A stretch of 64,000 nt of DNA, taken from the NCBI GenBank assembly GCA_002482545.1, contig DLGF01000014.1, positions 331,268 to 395,267 on the forward strand, in the 5' to 3' direction. Position 1 is the first letter of the stretch. Each line of letters starts with the position of its first letter. The DNA is from Sporomusaceae bacterium UBA7701. Its GTDB lineage: Bacteria; Bacillota; Negativicutes; Sporomusales; UBA7701. A model generated the notes under the pieces. That model was not told the DNA's origin and did not search any database. It was given only the letters and a program-made list of their open reading frames with translations. The position numbers were made by a program, and so were the translations under genes. Below, in pieces: positions 24,339 through 32,963 of the stretch.

Positions 24339-25283
24339 TTGAGCTTGAATGCTAACACCAATCCGAACCCCAATCTTAATCCTTCCCTGTTCGAACGCGT
24401 GGACTTTGTCCTCGACACCTCCTACGATATCAGCCGTCCCAGCACCACTTTCTGGCAGGACGCCTGGCGGCGGCTCAAGAAAAACAAAATGGCGATGGTC
24501 GGCCTGTTTATCCTGACATTGATTTCGCTGATCGCCATATTCGGGCCTTACCTCGTCAAGCATACCTATTCCGACCAGAACCTTACCCTTGCCAATGCCT
24601 CCCCCTCCGCGGAGTACTGGCTCGGAACCGACAACCTGGGCCGCGACCTCCTGATCCGCATTATCTACGGCGCCCGGATTTCGCTCTCCATCGGCGTTGT
24701 CGCCAGCCTGATCAATCTGCTCATCGGCGTGATCTATGGCGGCATTTCCGGCTACTGTGGCGGCCGGGTCGACAGCATCATGATGCGGATTGTCGATGTC
24801 ATGTACTGTATTCCCATGCTGCTCTGGGTTATCATGCTCATGGTCGTCCTGGGCCCTGGCTTGATCAACATCTTTATCGCCATCGGTCTTACCGACTGGC
24901 TGCGGATGGCCCGGATTGTCCGGGGCCAGATCCTCTCCCTCAAAGAGCAGGAATATGTCATGGCCGCCCAGCTCACCGGCGCCAACACCTGGCGGATTCT
25001 GTCCCTCCATTTGATTCCCAACTCCATGGGACCGATTATCATCACCGCCACGCTGGCCATCCCGGGAGCCATCTTCACCGAAGCCTTCCTGAGCTTCATC
25101 GGTCTGGGCGTGTCCGCCCCGATGGCCAGTTGGGGCGTATTGGCTTCGGAGGGTGTGGCCAACCTTCGCTCCTATCCCTTCCAGCTCTTCTTCCCGGCAG
25201 CGGCCATCAGCATTACAATGTTATGCTTTAATTTTCTCGGGGACGGACTACGCGACGCGCTGGACCCCCGGATGCGGAAATAG
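24339..25283 (+). CDS. dppC: Peptide ABC transporter permease DppC/OppC-type
   Basis: About 314 residues with six membrane segments. The family's N-terminal OppC segment is seen as RRLKKNKMAMVGLFIL, and the EAA loop is RGQILSLKEQEYVMAAQLTGA. It pairs with DppB to form the channel. The start is uncertain: a TTG at 24339 gives MSLNANTNPNPN and follows the dppB stop by seven bases, with AAAGGA upstream at a long distance. The Asn/Pro-rich N-terminus is unusual but lies before the first helix. Confidence 0.9.
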   Translation: MSLNANTNPNPNLNPSLFERVDFVLDTSYDISRPSTTFWQDAWRRLKKNKMAMVGLFILTLISLIAIFGPYLVKHTYSDQNLTLANASPSAEYWLGTDNLGRDLLIRIIYGARISLSIGVVASLINLLIGVIYGGISGYCGGRVDSIMMRIVDVMYCIPMLLWVIMLMVVLGPGLINIFIAIGLTDWLRMARIVRGQILSLKEQEYVMAAQLTGANTWRILSLHLIPNSMGPIIITATLAIPGAIFTEAFLSFIGLGVSAPMASWGVLASEGVANLRSYPFQLFFPAAAISITMLCFNFLGDGLRDALDPRMRK

Positions 25284-25295
25284 GAGGTGTCCAGT

Positions 25296-26324
25296 ATGGC
25301 TGAACGTATTTTAACGGTCGAAAACCTGAAAGTGGTATTTCATACGTACGCCGGAATGGTACGCGGCGTAAACGACGTGTCCTTTACCCTGGACAAAGGC
25401 GAAGTGCTGGGCATCGTCGGCGAGTCCGGCTGCGGCAAAAGCGTGACCGCTTCCGCCATCATGCGCCTTATTCCCACTCCGCCGGGGGAAATTCTGCCAG
25501 GCAGCAAGATTCTTTTCGAAAGCCAGGATCTGGCTACCCTCGAAGAGCAGAAGATGCGCCAGATTCGCGGCAACGCGATCAGCATGATCTTCCAGGACCC
25601 GATGACCGCCCTCAATCCGGTGCTCACCATCGGCCTGCAGTTGTCGGAATCCATTATCCTGCATCAGAAACTTTCGCCCCGGGCGGCGATGGAAAAGGCC
25701 ATCGAGATGCTCCGGCTGGTGGGCATTCCTTCGCCTGAAGTCCGGGTCCGCCAGTATCCCCACCAACTGTCCGGCGGTATGCGGCAGCGCGTTATGATCG
25801 CGATGGCTCTGTCCTGCAACCCTAAAATTCTTTTTGCCGACGAACCGACGACGGCTCTCGACGTTACCATTCAGGCCCAGATCATCGATCTGATGAAGAG
25901 TCTGAACGAACGCCTCAACACCTCGATCATTCTGATCTCCCACGATCTTGGCGTCGTGGCCGGTCTGAGCCACCGGGTACAGGTCATGTACGCCGGCCGG
26001 ATCGTCGAAACCGCAAAGGTTCATGATTTGTACGGAAACCCGCTCCATCCCTATACCTGGGGTCTCATGCAGTCCATCCCCAAGGTCACGGATGGCACTC
26101 ATCGCCAGCTGCAGACGATCGGCGGCCAGCCCCCCGACCTGTTGTCTCCGCCTCCCGGCTGTCCCTTTGCGCCCCGCTGTCGCTTTGCGCTCAGGATCTG
26201 TAAAGAGGAACTGCCTCCCCTCATCGAAATCAACCCCGACCATCAGGTGCGCTGCTGGCTCAGCCATGAGCTGTCGCCGGTCCGGGCGGTTGATGTATTC
26301 CAGAAGGAGGTGGTGAATCGATGA
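25296..26324 (+). CDS. dppD: Peptide ABC transporter ATPase DppD/OppD-type
   Basis: 342 residues. A full ABC ATPase: Walker A GESGCGKSVT, Q-loop in MIFQDPMTALNP, signature LSGGMRQRV, Walker B ILFADEPTTALD and H-loop LISHDL. The C-terminal oligopeptide extension (CPFAPRCRFALRICKEELPP) carries the Cys cluster typical of this subfamily. AGGAGGTG precedes the ATG. It overlaps the next gene by 4 bases, and the two ATPases form the heterodimer that drives DppBC. Confidence 0.95.
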   Translation: MAERILTVENLKVVFHTYAGMVRGVNDVSFTLDKGEVLGIVGESGCGKSVTASAIMRLIPTPPGEILPGSKILFESQDLATLEEQKMRQIRGNAISMIFQDPMTALNPVLTIGLQLSESIILHQKLSPRAAMEKAIEMLRLVGIPSPEVRVRQYPHQLSGGMRQRVMIAMALSCNPKILFADEPTTALDVTIQAQIIDLMKSLNERLNTSIILISHDLGVVAGLSHRVQVMYAGRIVETAKVHDLYGNPLHPYTWGLMQSIPKVTDGTHRQLQTIGGQPPDLLSPPPGCPFAPRCRFALRICKEELPPLIEINPDHQVRCWLSHELSPVRAVDVFQKEVVNR

Positions 26325-27304
26325 GCCAACCGCAAACCCTGCTCGAAACCAAGAACCTGACCAAACACTTCGTCACCAAGCGCTCTTTCCTGGGCGAACC
26401 GCTGGCCACCGTACGCGCCGTGGAGGGCGTAAACCTGACGGTCGAAAAAGGGAAAACCCTCGGTCTCGTAGGCGAGACCGGCTGCGGGAAAACCACGGTC
26501 GGCCGGACGATCGTCGGTCTGTATAACCCGACCGGCGGCGAAGTTCTCCTGAACGGCGAAAATGTCCATGCTACGCTGGCCGGCCCCAGCGCCATGACCA
26601 TCCGCCGCAAAATGCAGATGATTTTCCAGGATCCCTATTCCTCCCTCAACCCGCGGATGACCGTCGGCGACATCATCCGGGAGCCGATGGAAATTCATCA
26701 TCTGGCCTCCCAGGCCGAAATGAAAGAACGGGTATGGGACCTTCTCAAACAGGTGGGGCTCAACCCCGAGCACGCCAGCCGCTTCCCCCACGAATTTTCC
26801 GGCGGTCAGCGCCAACGGGTCGGCATTGCCCGCGCCCTGGCGGTCAATCCCGAGTTTATTCTCTGCGACGAACCCATCTCCGCTCTCGACGTTTCGATTC
26901 AGGCCCAGGTGGTCAACCTGCTGGAAGAGCTCCAGGCCAAACTTGGGCTGACCTATATCTTCATTGCCCATGACCTGTCGATGGTCAAACATATCAGTCA
27001 ACGCGTCGCGGTCATGTACCTGGGATCGGTCGCCGAGATCGCTCCCTCGCTGCACCTCTACGACAACCCGCTGCACCCTTATACCCAGGCTTTGCTCTCG
27101 GCTATCCCCATCGCCGATCCGAAGCTGGAAAAATCCCGCAAACGCATTTTGCTGGAAGGCGACATCCCGAGCCCCCTGAATCCTCCGAGCGGTTGCAAAT
27201 TCCGCACCCGTTGCCGCAAAGCCTTTGACCGCTGCGCCGAAGAGATTCCCGTGCTCAAGGAGGTCGAGCCGGGCCATCAGGTCGCCTGCCATCTGGTCGG
27301 CTAG
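26321..27304 (+). CDS. dppF: Peptide ABC transporter ATPase DppF/OppF-type
   Basis: 327 residues. Walker A is GETGCGKTT, the signature FSGGQRQRVG, Walker B FILCDEPISALD and the H-loop IAHDLSMV. The C-terminal segment CKFRTRCRKAFDRCAEEIP is the second ATPase's version of the oligopeptide Cys-cluster extension. The start codon overlaps the dppD stop (ATGA). It partners DppD. Confidence 0.95.
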   Translation: MSQPQTLLETKNLTKHFVTKRSFLGEPLATVRAVEGVNLTVEKGKTLGLVGETGCGKTTVGRTIVGLYNPTGGEVLLNGENVHATLAGPSAMTIRRKMQMIFQDPYSSLNPRMTVGDIIREPMEIHHLASQAEMKERVWDLLKQVGLNPEHASRFPHEFSGGQRQRVGIARALAVNPEFILCDEPISALDVSIQAQVVNLLEELQAKLGLTYIFIAHDLSMVKHISQRVAVMYLGSVAEIAPSLHLYDNPLHPYTQALLSAIPIADPKLEKSRKRILLEGDIPSPLNPPSGCKFRTRCRKAFDRCAEEIPVLKEVEPGHQVACHLVG

Positions 27305-27371
27305 ACCTGCCGCCTTACTTTAAGTAGATCAACCGCCCCATGTGCGGTAAAAAAAAGGAGGAAAAGATTCT

Positions 27372-28988
27372 ATGTCTCTGAAGAAATTGCTGCTTCTGGC
27401 TCTCACGGGCGCCTTAGCTTTGGCGCTTACGGCGGGCTGCGGCGGTGACAAAAAGGATGCCCAGTCTTCCGCTCCCGCCAAGTACCTGAGGTACGTAGTC
27501 GGCGCCGAGCCGGAAACCCTTGATCCCCGGAAATCGAACGGCATGCCGGAAGCCCGCATCGAAGTCAACATCTTCGAAGGCCTTGTCACCCATGACAAGG
27601 ACGGCAAGCTGGCTCCCGGCGCAGCCGAAAAATGGACCGTCTCCCCGGACGGCAAGGTTTACACCTTTACGATCCGCGCCAATGCCAAATGGTCCAACGG
27701 CGAGCCGGTGACCGCCCAAGACTTCGAATACAGCTGGAAGAAAACGCTCGATCCCGCTTTTGCCAGCAAATACGCCCAGCAGCTCTACTTCCTCGCCGGC
27801 GCTGAAGCTTACAACACCGGCAAAGCCTCGGCCGACCAGGTCGGCGTAAAGTCGCTCAACGACAAGACCCTCGAAGTAACGCTGGCGGATCCCTGCCCGT
27901 TCTTCCCGTCGGTTCTCGTCCACCACGCCTACTACCCGGTCAACAAGAAGGCTGACGAGGCCAATCCCAAATGGGCCGCCGACGCCAAAACCATTGTCGG
28001 CAACGGTCCGTTCATGATGAAATCCTGGACCCACCAAAGCAAGATCGAAACCGTCAAAAACCCCAACTACTGGGATGCCGCCAACGTCAAAATGGAACAG
28101 GTCGACTACCTGCTGACCGACAACAATTCGACCGCGCTGTCGATGTTTGACGGCAACCAGGCCGATCTCGTCATCGACAACCTGTCCCCCACCGATATCA
28201 AGCGGCTGCTGAAGGAAGGCAAGCTCAAGACCATGCCGTACATTGCCAACGGCTACTACTGCTTCAATGTGCAAAAGGCGCCCTTTGACAACGCCAAAGT
28301 CCGTAAAGCCTTCTCCCTGGCCATCGACCGGGAAGCCATCGTGAAGAACCTCGACAATGGCTATGCGGTTGGCGGCGGGTTCATACCGAACGGCATCCCT
28401 GACGCCGAGCCCGGCTCCGACTTCCGCAAAGCCGGCGGCGACATGGTCAAGTTTGACGCCGCCGAAGCCAAGAAACTTCTGGCTGAAGCAGGGTTCCCCG
28501 ACGGCAAGGGCCTGCCCCCGATCACCTTGATTTATAACACCAATGACATCCACAAAGCCATCGCCGAAATGATCCAGGAAATGTGGCGGAAAAACCTCGG
28601 TGTCGAAGTTAAACTGGAAAACCAGGAATGGAAAGTCTTCCTGAACAACCGCCAGACAGGCAACTACCAAGTGGCCCGCCATGGCTGGGTCGGAGACTAT
28701 GAGGATCCCCTCACCTTCATCGGCCTGTTCCAGAGCGAAAGCGGCAACAACGACGCCCAATACAAAAACCCCGAGTACGATAAGATGCTGGCCCAGTCCT
28801 ATACACTGCAGGACCCCAAAGCCCGCATGAAGGTCTTCCACGATCTGGAGCAGAAAATGGTGCTGGAAGACACCTTCGTGGCTCCGCTTTACTTCAGTCC
28901 GCAATACTTCCTGGCCAAGCCCTACGTAAAAGGCGTGACCAACGTAGCGACCGGCCTGTCCTACTTCAAATACGCCTATATCGAGTAA
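27372..28988 (+). CDS. Peptide-binding lipoprotein, family 5 (first paralog)
   Basis: 538 residues, a full-length SBP family 5 (DppA/OppA) protein. Signal peptide MSLKKLLLLALTGALALALT ends at the lipobox TAGC, so it is lipid-anchored outside. The family signature region is visible as EKWTVSPDGKVYTFTIRANAKWSNG near residue 80. It delivers peptides to DppBCDF. An AGGAGG site precedes the ATG. The gene directly downstream is a close paralog. The two differ mainly around residues 320-350 and in some loops, so they may have different peptide preferences. Confidence 0.94.
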   Translation: MSLKKLLLLALTGALALALTAGCGGDKKDAQSSAPAKYLRYVVGAEPETLDPRKSNGMPEARIEVNIFEGLVTHDKDGKLAPGAAEKWTVSPDGKVYTFTIRANAKWSNGEPVTAQDFEYSWKKTLDPAFASKYAQQLYFLAGAEAYNTGKASADQVGVKSLNDKTLEVTLADPCPFFPSVLVHHAYYPVNKKADEANPKWAADAKTIVGNGPFMMKSWTHQSKIETVKNPNYWDAANVKMEQVDYLLTDNNSTALSMFDGNQADLVIDNLSPTDIKRLLKEGKLKTMPYIANGYYCFNVQKAPFDNAKVRKAFSLAIDREAIVKNLDNGYAVGGGFIPNGIPDAEPGSDFRKAGGDMVKFDAAEAKKLLAEAGFPDGKGLPPITLIYNTNDIHKAIAEMIQEMWRKNLGVEVKLENQEWKVFLNNRQTGNYQVARHGWVGDYEDPLTFIGLFQSESGNNDAQYKNPEYDKMLAQSYTLQDPKARMKVFHDLEQKMVLEDTFVAPLYFSPQYFLAKPYVKGVTNVATGLSYFKYAYIE

Positions 28989-29028
28989 CTCCAGGCTCAC
29001 CATTAGTTACTGGCAACAACAGTGCAGC

Positions 29029-29062
29029 GGAACCCCGCACCTTCGGATGCGGGGTCCCTTCT
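29029..29062 (+). terminator. Hairpin between the two binding-protein genes
   Basis: GGAACCCCGCA and TGCGGGGTCCC form a stem followed by TTCT. It probably ends or attenuates transcription after the first binding-protein gene; such hairpins often let the binding protein accumulate more than the permeases. The rest of the 29063-29199 gap carries only a CTGGCAG...CTGCCAG stem. Confidence 0.6.
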
Positions 29063-29205
29063 GCCAGAAATCAATGGGATATCTCTAGCATGAGGCAACC
29101 CCCCCTGATTCACCTGGATTTACCTGGCAGCGCCCTAGGAAAAGGCTCTGCCAGTAAGTCAACCGCCATTAAAAAATGGTGGAATAAAGGAGGAGAGATT
29201 TGCTT

Positions 29206-30813
29206 ATGTCCCGGACAAAATGGCTGCTCTTAGCTCTCGTCGGCGTCCTCATCCTGGCGCTGGCAACCGGTTGCGGCGGCGACAAAAAAGACGCCGCAGG
29301 AGCCAAGTACATCCGCTATGTAGTGGGTGCCGAACCGGAAACTCTGGATCCGCGGAAAATGTCGGGTGTGCCCGAACACCGCACCGCCTGCCAGCTGTTT
29401 GAAGGCCTGACTACCCACGGGGCCGACGGCACGATTATGCCAGGCGTTGCCGAAAAATGGACTGTTTCGCCGGACGGCAGGGTCTATACCTTCACCATCC
29501 GCGCCAACGCCAAATGGTCCAACGGCGACCCCGTAACCGCCCAAGATTTCGAGTACACCTGGAAGAAAACCCTCGATCCCGATTTCGGCGCGAAGTACGC
29601 TGAAATGCTCTATTTCATCGCCGGCGCTGAAGACTACAACACCAAAAAAGCTCCTGCCGATAAAGTCGGCATAAAGTCCATCAACGACAAGACGCTGGAA
29701 GTGACGCTGGCCGAGCCCGCTCCGTTCTTCCCGTCGGTTTTGGTCCATTCGGCGTTCTTCCCGGTCAACAAGAAGGTTGACGAGTCTAACCCCAAATGGG
29801 TCAACGATCCCGCGGCTTTCGTCGGCAACGGCCCCTTCAAGATGGTCTCCTGGACTCATCAAAGCAAGATCGAAATGGTCAAGAACCCCAACTACTGGGA
29901 TGCCGCCAACGTCAAAATGGAGAAACTCGACATCCTGCTGACCGACAACGATTCGACCGCTCTGTCGATGTACGACGGCAATCAGGCTGATATCCTGATT
30001 GACAACATTCCTCCGACAGACCGCAAACGGCTGATGAAAGAAGGCAAAGTCAAGACCATTCCGTATCTTTCCAGCGCCTACTATTGCTTCAACGTTGAAA
30101 AGGCTCCCTTTGACAACGAAAAGGTCCGCCGGGCTTTCTCGCTGGCGATCGACCGCGAAGCCATCGTGAAGAACCTCGACATGGGACAGACCGCGGCCTA
30201 TGCTTTCGCTCCGCTGGGCCTGCCTGACGCCGACAAAGGCTCCGACTTCCGCAAGGTTGGCGGCGATTACTTCAAGCCCGATGTCGCCGAAGCCAAGAAA
30301 CTGCTGGCTGAAGCAGGCTATCCGGACGGCAAAGGAATGCCGCCTATCACCCTGATCTACAACACCAACGAAATGCATAAAGCCGTCGCGGAAATGATCC
30401 AGGAAATGTGGCGGAAAAACCTCGGCGTAGAAGTCAGACTGGAAAACCAGGAATGGAAAGTCTTCCTGAACAACCGCCAGAAAGGCAACTACCAGGTGGC
30501 CCGTCACGGCTGGGTCGGCGACTATGAAGATCCCTTCACCTTCCTGAGCCTGTTCACCACCGGCAACGGCAACAACGACGCCCAATACAAGAATTCTGAC
30601 TTCGACAAGATGGTGGCCAAGTCTTACACCCTCCAGGATCCCAAAGAGCGCATGAAGCTCTTCCATGAAATGGAGAAGAAGCTTGTCCAGGATGACGTCA
30701 TCATGGCTCCGCTCTTCTTCGCTCCCCAATACCTCCTGCAGAAACCCAACGTCAAAGGCGTTATCAATTCCTCGGTCGGCGCCGTATACTTCAAATACGC
30801 GACGATCGAGTAA
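29206..30813 (+). CDS. Peptide-binding lipoprotein, family 5 (second paralog)
   Basis: 535 residues, clearly homologous to the upstream protein along its whole length, with many identical blocks such as VVGAEPETLDPRK, VYTFTIRANAKWSNG and QEWKVFLNNRQ. The signal peptide ends in the lipobox ATGC. I chose the ATG with AAGGAGGAG at about 10 bases; a TTG six bases upstream sits too close to that site. This is a recent tandem duplication whose two copies were both kept, so each likely binds its own peptide range or acts under its own expression level. A strong hairpin follows. Confidence 0.93.
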   Translation: MSRTKWLLLALVGVLILALATGCGGDKKDAAGAKYIRYVVGAEPETLDPRKMSGVPEHRTACQLFEGLTTHGADGTIMPGVAEKWTVSPDGRVYTFTIRANAKWSNGDPVTAQDFEYTWKKTLDPDFGAKYAEMLYFIAGAEDYNTKKAPADKVGIKSINDKTLEVTLAEPAPFFPSVLVHSAFFPVNKKVDESNPKWVNDPAAFVGNGPFKMVSWTHQSKIEMVKNPNYWDAANVKMEKLDILLTDNDSTALSMYDGNQADILIDNIPPTDRKRLMKEGKVKTIPYLSSAYYCFNVEKAPFDNEKVRRAFSLAIDREAIVKNLDMGQTAAYAFAPLGLPDADKGSDFRKVGGDYFKPDVAEAKKLLAEAGYPDGKGMPPITLIYNTNEMHKAVAEMIQEMWRKNLGVEVRLENQEWKVFLNNRQKGNYQVARHGWVGDYEDPFTFLSLFTTGNGNNDAQYKNSDFDKMVAKSYTLQDPKERMKLFHEMEKKLVQDDVIMAPLFFAPQYLLQKPNVKGVINSSVGAVYFKYATIE

Positions 30814-30825
30814 CGGCTACTGCTG

Positions 30826-30859
30826 AAAAGGCCCGCACCAGTTGGTGCGGGCCTTTTAT
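30826..30859 (+). terminator. Terminator after the second binding-protein gene
   Basis: A perfect 15-bp stem (AAAAGGCCCGCACCA, GT loop, complement) ends in TTTTATT, 13 bases after the stop codon. It is also the left hairpin of the inverted-repeat element that follows. Confidence 0.88.
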
Positions 30860-31143
30860 TGAAGATAAATCCGGACTGGCGAGAAAGATCCAAAGGTATG
30901 CCAATGGATCACGAACAATGCGCGGGCCGCGAGCTTGCTGGCCGGGAGATGTTTATGATAAGCGGAGGGAAGCGGCAGCGTCGGAGCGTTCATAAACATC
31001 TTCCGCGTTTCGGCAGGAAGCCGCGCACTTGGTCCGTATGCGAACAAACATTTGTGGGGCAGGTGCGCAGGTTCTGGCGCGTATGCTTAGAGCGCGGCCT
31101 ATCTCTTGCTGTTATGACACAACTGGGCCTTTCCCGCCAGCCT

Positions 31144-31177
31144 AAGGCCCGCACCAACTGGTGCGGGCCCTTTTTAG
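31144..31177 (+). terminator. Right hairpin of the inverted-repeat element
   Basis: AAGGCCCGCACCA-AC-TGGTGCGGGCC is followed by CTTTTTAG on the plus strand. It stands three bases beyond the citC stop and can end plus-strand read-through; toward the minus strand the T-tract is weak. Confidence 0.7.
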
Positions 31178-31180
31178 CGC

Positions 31181-32224
31181 TCAATGCCTGGTATGCGACG
31201 CCTTGATCTTCGCAATGACGTCCCGGGCCTTCGCCGACCGGAGATAGGCATAGGTCGTGGCCGGCACCATCCTTTGGATGCCCTCCCAGTCGTCCAGCCG
31301 GATCATTTCCCGCACCTTGGAGGCGCTGACGATCTCGCCCTCCACCGCGAACCGCGGCACGACCGACAGGCTGATATGGTGAGCCGGAAGGATTTCCTGC
31401 AGAGCCTGGTTATAGGCGCTGGTGACCGCGCAATAGGGCTCCTCGCCCACGAAGCGCCGGGCGATGCCGAGCTGCGGCGCCAGCCTGGCGGCAAACAGCG
31501 TGGCGTCCAGCCGCGCCTGGGCGGTCGCCGTCTCCTCTTCCCGGGTGAAGTAGGCGGGAAAGGTCGCGCCGGAGATGATGTAATCCTCGCCGGATACGAC
31601 CAGGACATTGGCCAGTTCCCGGGTCCCTTCCCGGACCAGTTCGAGGCGGTCGGGGAAAGGGACCAGCGATTTGTCCTCAGCAACGACAAAAACGATGACT
31701 GCCGCCGACTCGCCGGCGGCCCGGCGGATCAGCGCCTGATGGCCGAGGGTGAACGGATTGCAGTTGACGACCAGGGCCGCCCGGGGTCCGGCGGGCAGCT
31801 TCGCGGCCGCCTGCCGGACCCGCTTGCAGTAATCCTCCACCGAGCCCAGCCCCATCTCCAGGACAGCGGCATGGGGCGTTGCCCTGGCGATCTCCCGGAA
31901 GCCGAGGCCCTCGAAAAGCGCCGCCTTGTCCGGCCGGGTATAGATAAAATAATGGAAGAGCCCCCGCTTTCGCTGCTCCTCAATCAGCCTCGTGACGATG
32001 GCGGCCATTACCCCCTGGCCCTGCAGGCTTTCGTCCACCGCCAGATTGCGCAGGACTTTGCCGGCCAGCGAACCCGTTCCCACGAGCCGGTCGTCCCGGT
32101 AGGCCCCGACGGTGAATTCGATTTCCCCCTCATACCGAAGGCCGTACTGCGCCAGGAAGTCGCAAATCTCCCGCACCTGACGGCTGTCTTGCCGGCTGAC
32201 GACTCTGATTTCCAGGTCCTCCAT
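31181..32224 (-). CDS. citC: [Citrate (pro-3S)-lyase] ligase
   Basis: 347 residues, full length for CitC. It acetylates the thiol of the CitD prosthetic group with acetate and ATP, which activates citrate lyase. The N-terminal ~130 residues are a GNAT-like domain (GKVLRNLAVDESLQGQGV...). The C-terminal nucleotidyltransferase domain starts with NCNPFTLGHQALIRRAA, which holds the expected HxGH-type motif, and ends near SASKVREMI. Usually citC heads the citDEF operon; here it is about 10 kb away and follows a CitA/CitB-type two-component system on the same strand (about 40 bp gap), with which it is probably co-transcribed. Confidence 0.94.
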   Translation of the reverse strand: MEDLEIRVVSRQDSRQVREICDFLAQYGLRYEGEIEFTVGAYRDDRLVGTGSLAGKVLRNLAVDESLQGQGVMAAIVTRLIEEQRKRGLFHYFIYTRPDKAALFEGLGFREIARATPHAAVLEMGLGSVEDYCKRVRQAAAKLPAGPRAALVVNCNPFTLGHQALIRRAAGESAAVIVFVVAEDKSLVPFPDRLELVREGTRELANVLVVSGEDYIISGATFPAYFTREEETATAQARLDATLFAARLAPQLGIARRFVGEEPYCAVTSAYNQALQEILPAHHISLSVVPRFAVEGEIVSASKVREMIRLDDWEGIQRMVPATTYAYLRSAKARDVIAKIKASHTRH

Positions 32225-32263
32225 AAACTCCCTGCGCCCCCTCGCGTCCGGATTTTGGCGCTC

Positions 32264-32950
32264 CTACTCGGCCCTTCTCGCCAGTCTGAACCGGTGAATC
32301 GGCCGGCCGACGGAAATATAGTCCAGCTCCATCTCAACTTCGTTCTGATTCTCCAGATATTCAAGGTACCGCCTGGTCGTGGCCCGGGAAATGCCTACGC
32401 CGGCGGCCACCTCTTCCGCCGACAGCGGCTGCTGCTGGTTCAGCAGGTAGTCGACGATGAGCGTCAAGGTCTGGTTCTGAATATTCTTCGGCATATCCCG
32501 CTCATCCCGGGTTCCCCGGATGGCCAGGAAGTTGTCGATTTCCTCCTGCTCCAGGTTGCTTTTCTGCTGGATTTTCTGCCGGAATTTGCGATAGCCCTCC
32601 AAAACGGCCCGGTAACGGTCAAATTTGAAGGGCTTGGCGATATAGGCGATGACGCCCTGCCGGAGAACTTTGGCCACCGTGGCGGAATCGTCGGCCGCCG
32701 TGATCATGATGACATCCACCGGACGATCTTCTTTCCGCAGCCTGGACAACAACTCCACGCCGCTGGACTCCGGCAGATAGATATCCAGCAGAAGGAGATC
32801 GGGCCGCTTGCTGTTCAGCAGGGCGATCGCTTCCTTGCCGGTTTTGGCGACGCCGACAACGCTGAAGCCTTTCACCGCTTCGGTGTAATTCTTATTGATG
32901 TCCGCGACCATCGGATCGTCTTCCACAATCAATACGCGTATGTTTTCCAC
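32264..32950 (-). CDS. CitB/DcuR-type response regulator
   Basis: About 229 residues. A receiver domain (acidic pair EDD at 10-12, phosphorylated Asp56 in LLLLDIYLP, conserved Thr/Lys in TAADD and AKPF) is followed by a linker and a C-terminal DNA-binding helix-turn-helix (SAEEVAAGVGISRATTRRYLEYL), the CitB/DcuR/DctR architecture. I chose the GTG at 32950 preceded by AAGGTGAT; the upstream ATG would overlap the kinase gene. It follows the kinase gene by 13 bases, so they form a pair. Likely targets are the tricarboxylate transporter and citC. Confidence 0.9.
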   Translation of the reverse strand: MENIRVLIVEDDPMVADINKNYTEAVKGFSVVGVAKTGKEAIALLNSKRPDLLLLDIYLPESSGVELLSRLRKEDRPVDVIMITAADDSATVAKVLRQGVIAYIAKPFKFDRYRAVLEGYRKFRQKIQQKSNLEQEEIDNFLAIRGTRDERDMPKNIQNQTLTLIVDYLLNQQQPLSAEEVAAGVGISRATTRRYLEYLENQNEVEMELDYISVGRPIHRFRLARRAE

Positions 32951-32963
32951 GACATCACCTTCA

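Larger units (their letters stand above)
30826..31177. repeat. Long nested inverted-repeat element between duplicate hairpins (copy B)
   Basis: A noncoding element of about 350 bases. The outer hairpins at 30829-30855 and 31144-31171 share the stem GGCCCGCACCA/TGGTGCGGGCC, with loops GT and AC, so one is the reverse complement of the other. Inside lie GGACTGGCGAGAAAGATCC (30873-30891) and its inverted counterpart GGGCCTTTCCCGCCAGCCT (31125-31143), then G+C-rich partial arms, and at the centre a perfect 12-bp pair AGATGTTTATGA (30947-30958) / TCATAAACATCT (30990-31001). The end modules match those of the element at 9451-9600. A 115-residue frame across it is a chance opening. It could be a mobile repeat or a structured RNA. 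Confidence 0.65.

Noticed and set aside
27414..30729. Two long minus-strand frames (529 and 499 residues) antisense to the peptide-binding genes
   Set aside because: Both are shadows of the G+C-rich coding strand of the paralogs; their mutual similarity only reflects the duplication.
30859..31206. A 115-residue plus-strand frame inside the inverted-repeat element
   Set aside because: It has no ribosome site, reads through both arms of the inverted repeats and a hairpin, and the sequence is not protein-like.
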